From the NCBI GenBank assembly GCA_050942875.1, contig JBMNOD010000012.1:1-57465 (forward strand): a stretch of DNA of 57,465 nt, read 5' to 3'. Shown here one piece after another: positions 52,122 to 57,465 of the stretch; position 1 is the stretch's first letter, and each line of letters opens with the position of its first letter. The stretch comes from JAAZAI01 sp050942875 (lineage in GTDB: Bacteria; Verrucomicrobiota; Kiritimatiellia; RFP12; UBA3636). The notes beneath the pieces were generated by a model. The model did no database searches and was not told the origin of the DNA. It worked only from the letters and a program-made list of their open reading frames with translations. The translations under genes and the position numbers were made by a program.

Positions 52122-52134
52122 GGGGTCTGTCCCC
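52122..52134. repeat. GGGGTCTGTCCCC core repeat
   Basis: A perfect core 7 bases after REP copy 3, followed by TGTTTTCCCCTGTTTTCG, as at 50589-50620. Confidence 0.85.
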
Positions 52135-52237
52135 TGTTTTCCCCTGTTTTCGTGCAATGAAAGGAGCAAAAACTAACGCGGGGCTAACACGAAGCAAACA
52201 TGGCTGCATTACAATCGTCCGCAGGCAGAACCCACTG

Positions 52238-53824
52238 ATGAAAAACAACAGCGACACAACGGAGGAACGGGCGGCGCCGGCCCTGTTCGCCGTCATCGAC
52301 ATCGGCGCGACGTTCATACGGATGCTGATCGCGGAAAAGCGCGGCGCCAAGGGAACGCACATCCTCGAAAAGGCCGTGCAGTCGGTGCCCGTCGGGCGCG
52401 ACATCGTCGCCTCGCAGCGAATCTCCAACCCCACCGTCGAACAATGCGCGAAGATCCTCAAGTCGTTCCGCAAGCTGCTCGGCGAATACCGCATTCCGCT
52501 GGAGTCGGCCACCGCCGTCGCCACATCGACCTTGAACCTGGCCGACAACAGCGAGGTCTTCCTCGACCGGCTCGCGAACACCTCGGGCATCGTCTTCCGC
52601 CTCCTGGACCAGGGGCAGATTTGCTACTACTACCACCTGGCGTTCCGCGCGCTCGGAAGCAGCGGCAGCCATGACAAAGGCGAGGCCGTGGTGCTCGAAG
52701 TCGGCGGCCTGGCGTGCAGCATGCTGTGTCGCAAGGACGGCGAAATCAGCTTCGTCCAGACCTACAACCAGGGCTCCCTGCAAATGCGCCAGCACATGGA
52801 CAAAGGGGATTTCCGGGCGCAGCAGCTCAGCGCGCTCGCCGACGGGCGCACGCATGAAATCGCCGAGCAACTGCGCAACAACGTCGACGACATCAAGTCC
52901 GCCAAGCTGTTCCTCATGGGGCGGGAGATGCGCTTCGCGGGCGCGCGCCTGCGCCCCGGCAAGAACAACGCCATCGAGCTCGACCCGTCCGCCGGCGCCA
53001 TCGCCGTCGCCGTGGACGAGCTTGACGCGCTGCTCAAGCAAATCGAAAGGTCGTCCACGGAGGAGATCATGCGCGAGTGGCGCCTGGCCTACTCGGACGC
53101 CGAGCTCATCGCGCCGGCCCTGAGCATCGCCATTTCCGTGGCGCGCGCCGTTTCGCTCAGATCGGTGAACATCAGCAGCCTCTCCTTCTGCCACGGGCTG
53201 CTCGAAGAGGCGGTGGACGGCACCCCGTGGACCGACACGATGCGCAAGCACGTGCTGCGCGTCGCCCGGGCCACGGGCCGGAAGTACCAGCACGACGCCG
53301 CCCATGCGGAGCAGGTGGCGAAGCTCGCGCTCCAGCTTTTCGACCTCCTGCAAGAGGAGCACGGCTGCACGCAGCGCCACCGCCTGATCCTGGAGGTGGC
53401 CGCGCTCCTGCACGACATCGGCGCCTTCGTGAGCGTCCGCTCCCACCACCTCCACACGATGTACCTCATCCGCAACACCGAATTCGCGGGCCTCTCCTCG
53501 GAGGAAATCGAGCTCATCGCCGTCATCGCGCGATACCACCGCAAATCCATGCCGAAGTCGAGCCATCCGGAGTACGTCGCGCTTCCGCCCGAGGACCGGC
53601 TCGTCGTCAGCAAGCTCGCCGCCATCCTGCGCGTCGCCGACGCGCTCGACCGCGTGCACGACCAGAGCCTTGGCAAGATCAGGTTCAAGCTCGACGAAAC
53701 CGCGCTCGTCTGCCTGCCGTCGCGCCGCGTCGCCACCAGCGCGGAGCAGGTGGCCCTTGCCGAGAAGGGCGACCTTTTCGAACTGATGTACGGCCGCCAC
53801 TGCCATCTCTACGACCCGGAATAG
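52238..53824 (+). CDS. Ppx/GppA-like protein with C-terminal HD domain
   Basis: This 528-residue protein has an ASKHA-type Ppx/GppA N-terminal part (LFAVIDIGATFIRMLIAEKR, ATAVATSTLNLADNSEVFLDR) and an HD-type hydrolase part (HDAAHAEQVAKLALQLFDLL, VAALLHDIGAFVSVRSHH, RVADALDRVH). The usual phosphate loops are altered: DxGSNSxR reads DIGATFIR, and DxGGGSxE reads EVGGLACSML, so exopolyphosphatase activity may be lost or the protein may act as a nucleotide or polyphosphate sensor. It heads an operon with polyphosphate kinase 18 bases downstream. Ribosome site weak at the ATG 52238. Confidence 0.82.
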   Translation: MKNNSDTTEERAAPALFAVIDIGATFIRMLIAEKRGAKGTHILEKAVQSVPVGRDIVASQRISNPTVEQCAKILKSFRKLLGEYRIPLESATAVATSTLNLADNSEVFLDRLANTSGIVFRLLDQGQICYYYHLAFRALGSSGSHDKGEAVVLEVGGLACSMLCRKDGEISFVQTYNQGSLQMRQHMDKGDFRAQQLSALADGRTHEIAEQLRNNVDDIKSAKLFLMGREMRFAGARLRPGKNNAIELDPSAGAIAVAVDELDALLKQIERSSTEEIMREWRLAYSDAELIAPALSIAISVARAVSLRSVNISSLSFCHGLLEEAVDGTPWTDTMRKHVLRVARATGRKYQHDAAHAEQVAKLALQLFDLLQEEHGCTQRHRLILEVAALLHDIGAFVSVRSHHLHTMYLIRNTEFAGLSSEEIELIAVIARYHRKSMPKSSHPEYVALPPEDRLVVSKLAAILRVADALDRVHDQSLGKIRFKLDETALVCLPSRRVATSAEQVALAEKGDLFELMYGRHCHLYDPE

Positions 53825-53842
53825 CCCCAACGGTGCCACGCC

Positions 53843-56014
53843 ATGAAGACTTCCACGAAGAAAGCAAAGAAAACCGCGGCGCGCGCGTCCGCCGCCAACG
53901 AGTTCCTGAACCGGGAGCTGAGCTGGCTCGAATTCAACCAGCGCGTCCTCCTCGAAGCCTGCAACCCGGAGGTGCCGCTGCTCGAACGCCTGAAGTTCCT
54001 CGCCATCACCGCCTCCAACCTGGACGAATTCTGCATGGTCCGCGTCGGCGGGCTGAAAATCCTGACCGCGTCCAAGATCCGGCGCACCGACGCCGCCGGC
54101 ATGACGCCCCGCCAGCAGCTCGTCGCCGTCACGCGCCGCATGCGCAAGATGGTGGAAGATCAGTACGAACTGCTCGGCGCCCTCGTGAAGGAGCTTGCCG
54201 ACCGCGGCTTCGTCCTGCAGGCGGGCATCGACGCCCTCTCCGACGAACAGCGCAAGTGGCTCGAACACGAATTCCTCGACAACATCTTCCCGCTCATCTC
54301 CCCCGTCGGCGTGGGCGACGACCGCCCCTTCCGCCCCGCCGGGCTCCTGCTGCACTGCGCGGCCCTGCTCGATCCCGCCGCGCCCGGCGAGGAGCCGCGC
54401 CTCGCGTTCATCCCGCTCGGCCCGAAGATCCCGCGCTTCATCCGAATCCCGGACGCCGAAAACCGCGCCGTCTTCATCGCGATCGAACAAGTCGTGGAAT
54501 GGCAGATCGCCACGATCCTGGAAGGCCAGTCCGTCCGCGAATGCGTGCCGTTCCGCGTCACGCGCAACGCCGACATCGAACTGCGCGAAGACTTGTCGTC
54601 CGACCTGCTCGTGGGGATGCAGGATCTGCTCGACGACCGCCTCGAGACGGAATGCATCCGCCTCGAAACGCACCGTCGCGCCTCCCGCGCGCTCATGGGC
54701 GCGCTGACCCGGCGGCTCGACCTCAGCCAGGCGGACGTCTATTTCGTGGACGGCCCCCTGGAGCTTCGCAGCTTCATGGGGCTGGTCGGCACGGACGGCT
54801 TCGAGGAGCTCCGGCCCGAGCCGTGGGAGCCCGTCCCCTCCACCGACGTGGACATCAAGGAATCCATGTTCGCGCAGATCGCCCGGAACGACATCCTGCT
54901 CGTCCATCCCTACGAATCGTTCGACCCCGTCGTGAAGTTCGTCAGCGAAGCGGCCGACGACCCGCACGTGCTGGCCATCAAGCAGGTGCTGTACCGCACG
55001 GCCCCCCAGAGCGCGATCGTCGACGCGCTCATCCGCGCCGCCCAGGTCGGCAAGCACGTCACCGTGCTCATCGAGCTCAAGGCGCGCTTCGACGAAGCGC
55101 GCAACATCTCGCAGGCCCGCAAGCTCGAGCTCGCGGGCGTCCACGTCGTCTACGGCGTCCGCTCGCTCAAGACGCACGCGAAGATCTGCCTCGTCGTCCG
55201 CCGCGAGCAGCAGGGCATCGCCCGCTACGTCCACTTCGGCACCGGCAACTACAACGAAAAGACCGCCGCGCTGTACAGCGACGTCGGCCTCTTCACCTGC
55301 CGCAACGACTTCGGCGCGGACGCCTCCGACGTCTTCAACGCCATCACCGGCTACTCGCAGCCGCAATCGCTGCGCCGCCTCGAAATGGCGCCCTTCTCCA
55401 TCCGCTCCACCATCCTCAAGCTCATCGCCAACGAAACCGGACGCGCCCGCAACGGCGAAAAGGCCGAGATCACCATGAAGATGAACTCGCTCAGCGACGA
55501 CGGCATCATCGCCGCCCTCTACGACGCGTCCCGGGCCGGCGTGAAGATCAGGCTCAACGTGCGCGGCATCTGCTGCCTCAAGCCCGGCGTCCCCGGCATG
55601 AGCGAGAACATCGCCGTCGTCAGCATCGTGGACTACTACCTCGAACATGCCCGCGTCTTCCACTTCCGCAACGGCGGCCGGGACGACCTCTACATCTCCA
55701 GCGCCGACATGATGACGCGCAACCTCGACAAGCGCATCGAGCTCATGGTTCCCGTGCTCGCCCCGGGCACGCGAAAAAAACTGCTCTCGACCCTCGATAT
55801 CTACTTTACCGACACCGTGAAAGCGCGTAATCTCTATCCGGACGGGGACTACCGCCCCGCCGCCCCCCGCGGCAAGGAAAAGCCCGTCCGCGCCCAGGAG
55901 GCGCTCTACAGGCGGGCCAAAGCCGCCGCGCGCCTTCTGGAACAGACGAAGCCCACCATGCTTGAACCCTACCACCAAAAACACAACACCAAAAAAACGG
56001 ACGCAAGACTTTGA
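53843..56014 (+). CDS. ppk: Polyphosphate kinase 1
   Basis: This 723-residue enzyme polymerises the gamma-phosphate of ATP into polyphosphate. Domain order is normal: N-terminal helical domain (NEFLNRELSWLEFNQRVLLEA, LKFLAITASNLDEFCMVRVGGL), head domain, then two phospholipase-D-like catalytic domains. H445 in SLKTHAKICLVVRRE is the likely phospho-histidine; HFGTGNYNEKTAALYSDVGL, LDKRIELMVPVLAPG and RAGVKIRLNVRGICCL are conserved. A 20-residue Lys/Ala-rich N-terminal extension is present. The stop overlaps the TTG start of pfk. Confidence 0.96.
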   Translation: MKTSTKKAKKTAARASAANEFLNRELSWLEFNQRVLLEACNPEVPLLERLKFLAITASNLDEFCMVRVGGLKILTASKIRRTDAAGMTPRQQLVAVTRRMRKMVEDQYELLGALVKELADRGFVLQAGIDALSDEQRKWLEHEFLDNIFPLISPVGVGDDRPFRPAGLLLHCAALLDPAAPGEEPRLAFIPLGPKIPRFIRIPDAENRAVFIAIEQVVEWQIATILEGQSVRECVPFRVTRNADIELREDLSSDLLVGMQDLLDDRLETECIRLETHRRASRALMGALTRRLDLSQADVYFVDGPLELRSFMGLVGTDGFEELRPEPWEPVPSTDVDIKESMFAQIARNDILLVHPYESFDPVVKFVSEAADDPHVLAIKQVLYRTAPQSAIVDALIRAAQVGKHVTVLIELKARFDEARNISQARKLELAGVHVVYGVRSLKTHAKICLVVRREQQGIARYVHFGTGNYNEKTAALYSDVGLFTCRNDFGADASDVFNAITGYSQPQSLRRLEMAPFSIRSTILKLIANETGRARNGEKAEITMKMNSLSDDGIIAALYDASRAGVKIRLNVRGICCLKPGVPGMSENIAVVSIVDYYLEHARVFHFRNGGRDDLYISSADMMTRNLDKRIELMVPVLAPGTRKKLLSTLDIYFTDTVKARNLYPDGDYRPAAPRGKEKPVRAQEALYRRAKAAARLLEQTKPTMLEPYHQKHNTKKTDARL

Positions 56015-57201
56015 GCAACGACAACGAACGAAAGAACGGAAACTCCACCCGCAGCATCGGCATCCTGACCGCCGGCGGCGACTGCCCCGGCCTCAACGCC
56101 GCCATCCGCGCGGTGGCCAAGTCCGCCATGCACCACGGCATCCAGGCCATCGGCTTCCTCGACGGGTTCCGCGGCCTCGTGGAAAACCGCTACATCACGC
56201 TCGACGACCGCACCGTGAGCGGCATCCTCACGCTCGGCGGCACCATCCTCGGCTCCAACCGCGACAAGCCGCACAAGATGGACATGGGCGGCACGATCAT
56301 GGACATGACCGACGTCGCCGTGGCCAACGCCCGGCGCCTCAACCTCGACTGCCTCGTCTGCCTCGGCGGCAACGGCACCCAGAAAAACGCCTACCGCCTC
56401 GCGAAAAAGGGCCTCGACGTCATCACCCTGCCGAAGACGATCGACAACGACGTCGTCCTGACCGACACCTGCTTCGGCTACGACACCGCCAAGATGATCG
56501 CCACGGAGGCGATCGACCGCCTCCACACCACCGCCAGCAGCCACCACCGCATCATCGCCGTGGAGATCATGGGCCACTCCGCCGGCTGGCTGGCGCTCGG
56601 CGCCGGCATCGCCGGCGGCGCCGACGTCATCCTGATCCCCGAAATCCCCTACGACATCCACGCCGTGGCCGAATTCCTCAACATCCGCCGCCATCGCGGC
56701 AAGCGCTTCTCCATCATCGCCGTGGCCGAAGGCGCCGTCGCCGCCGGCGAGACGCCGGAAGACGACGAGGACGAAGACGACAACGGCAACGGCAAGGCGC
56801 AGAAGAAGGGCGGCAACGGCAAAAAGAACGGAGACGCCGGCGGGGACGCCGGCGGCGGCCTGCCGCGGAAGCCGCTCATGATACGCGAGTCCAGGGTCAG
56901 CCGCATCGTGCGCGAGCTCCAGCAGCTCACCGGCATCGAAGCGCGCATGACCCAGCTCGGCCACATCCAGCGCGGCGGCACCCCCACCCCGGCCGACCGC
57001 CTCCTCTGCACCCGGCTGGGCACGATGGCCGGCCAGCTCATCGCCGACCGCAAGTACAACGTCATGGTCGCCGTCCGCGGCGACGACTGCGTCGCCGTGC
57101 CGCTGAAGGACGTCGCCGGCCACGTCCGCACCGTCCCCCAGGGCCACCCCTGGATCGAGACGGCCCGCCTCGTCGGCACCTGCATGGGCGACACCCCCTG
57201 A
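56011..57201 (+). CDS. 6-phosphofructokinase with acidic/Gly-Lys insertion
   Basis: This 396-residue enzyme phosphorylates fructose 6-phosphate. ILTAGGDCPGLNAAIRAV is the nucleotide loop, LPKTIDNDVVLTD holds the catalytic Asp, and EIMGHSAGWLALGAGIAGGAD is the sugar-binding helix. The GGDGT motif reads GGNGTQK; glycine at the fourth position suggests ATP rather than pyrophosphate as donor. Residues about 247-287 form a low-complexity insertion rich in Asp, Glu, Gly, Asn and Lys, absent from typical enzymes. The start is TTG at 56011, overlapping the ppk stop by 3 bases. This places glycolysis in an operon with polyphosphate metabolism. Confidence 0.93.
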   Translation: MSNDNERKNGNSTRSIGILTAGGDCPGLNAAIRAVAKSAMHHGIQAIGFLDGFRGLVENRYITLDDRTVSGILTLGGTILGSNRDKPHKMDMGGTIMDMTDVAVANARRLNLDCLVCLGGNGTQKNAYRLAKKGLDVITLPKTIDNDVVLTDTCFGYDTAKMIATEAIDRLHTTASSHHRIIAVEIMGHSAGWLALGAGIAGGADVILIPEIPYDIHAVAEFLNIRRHRGKRFSIIAVAEGAVAAGETPEDDEDEDDNGNGKAQKKGGNGKKNGDAGGDAGGGLPRKPLMIRESRVSRIVRELQQLTGIEARMTQLGHIQRGGTPTPADRLLCTRLGTMAGQLIADRKYNVMVAVRGDDCVAVPLKDVAGHVRTVPQGHPWIETARLVGTCMGDTP

Positions 57202-57240
57202 TTCCACCACACCGGCGGAGCCCAAAGCAACCAACCTCGC

Positions 57241-57265
57241 TTTTAGACCAAGGGTCTGTCTAAAA
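57241..57265 (+). terminator. Terminator-like palindrome after pfk
   Basis: TTTTAGAC and GTCTAAAA form a perfect 8-bp stem around a 9-nt loop that contains part of a GGGTCTGTC repeat core. It lies 39 bases after the pfk stop and may end the ppx-ppk-pfk transcript. Confidence 0.5.
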
Positions 57266-57297
57266 AATCTTGATTTCCGATAATCTTGATTTCCGAT
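57266..57297. repeat. 16-bp direct tandem repeat
   Basis: AATCTTGATTTCCGAT occurs twice in direct succession (57266-57281, 57282-57297), just after the pfk terminator palindrome. Confidence 0.85.
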
Positions 57298-57465
57298 AAA
57301 TCGACAAAGCGGCAGGTTTCAGTCAATTTTCCGACGAGAATCTGCCACTCCGACTGATCACAGGGATTCAGGTGTTTCCGGGCATCCATCCGTCAAACGG
57401 GAAAGTGGCGAGTGTTTCGCGGGTTTTCAGCAAACTGCCTGCGACGTACTTCATAAATCAGGCAG

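Larger units (their letters stand above)
51822..52237. other. Intergenic repeat cluster between SUMF1 and ppx genes
   Basis: No gene is supported. It holds a 'GCCGAGTGGGGGAATGGCCACG...AACACAAAAAGCAGGTGGCG' repeat (about 51886-51945), a GGGGTCTGGGGTGTCCCCAG word (about 52003-52024), a REP-like hairpin (52074-52114) and a GGGGTCTGTCCCC core (52122-52134). The ppx leader fills the rest. Confidence 0.6.

Noticed and set aside
52184..55984. A 1266-codon antisense frame across the ppx and ppk genes
   Set aside because: Same shadow effect. It spans two genes and the gap between them and shows no motif.

Overview
The window is a GC-rich bacterial chromosome segment with about 47 probable protein genes and two tRNA genes. 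Several traits together suggest a strictly anaerobic member of the PVC superphylum (Verrucomicrobiota, Kiritimatiellota or Lentisphaerota-like). These are a secreted SHD1-domain protein, a SUMF1 protein, a Gfo/Idh-aldo/keto reductase fusion next to a GH130 enzyme, several polyferredoxins, a hydroxyacyl-CoA dehydratase-like iron-sulfur enzyme, and an EF-Tu with an unusual switch I. The taxonomy is inference; no rRNA is present.

Layout. 0.3-8 kb: a GH36 alpha-galactosidase converges on a minus-strand run of EIIA-CBS protein, ion transporter, MscL, AsmA/DUF748-like protein with 11-residue repeats, CPBP-family protein and an amidohydrolase-like protein. 8.2-11.6 kb: a 29-residue ribosomal-type protein (bS22/AURKAIP1-like), a TPR lipoprotein, a glycosyltransferase and a small membrane protein. 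11.8-13.2 kb: the first of two REP-associated tyrosine transposase (RAYT) units. 13.3-17.6 kb: a conserved unknown protein and a Tat operon (DUF362 Tat substrate, polyferredoxin with an internal twin-arginine segment, TatA, TatC). 18.4-32.4 kb: the information-processing block tRNA-Thr, tuf, rpmG, tRNA-Trp, secE, nusG, rplK, rplA, rplJ, rplL, rpoB, rpoC, rplU, rpmA. 33-38.6 kb: Dus, then a minus-strand double-cubane-type reductase cluster (polyferredoxin, YjiM/HgdB-like protein, ATP-dependent activator) and a secreted SHD1 protein whose frame contains one in-frame TGA. 38.8-41.8 kb: oxidoreductase fusion and GH130. 41.8-43.2 kb: second RAYT unit. 43.3-49.5 kb: an antitoxin with a decayed toxin, then a tightly overlapped DinG helicase, RNase D, FAD oxidoreductase and metallo-hydrolase run. 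49.6-57.2 kb: small membrane proteins including an orphan OadG-like protein, a SUMF1 protein, and a Ppx/GppA-HD, polyphosphate kinase, phosphofructokinase operon.

Intergenic DNA is rich in dispersed short palindromic repeats of several families. The commonest core is GGGGTCTGTCCCC or its complement, which also brackets both transposase units. These repeats run into gene ends: the last codons of rpmA and the only standard start of the Dus gene lie in repeat-type sequence.

The most interesting candidate is the SHD1 gene at 37856-38635. Its frame is interrupted by one TGA that forms a Cys-x-x-(UGA) motif and is followed by a hairpin at bacterial-SECIS distance. The frame stays open for 45 codons to a TAA just before a terminator. 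It is either a new selenoprotein or readthrough gene, or a fresh nonsense mutation. Other points of interest are the double-cubane-type cluster with its own membrane ferredoxin, the Tat operon with a dual-targeted polyferredoxin, and the rpoC terminator whose hairpin overlaps the rplU promoter.
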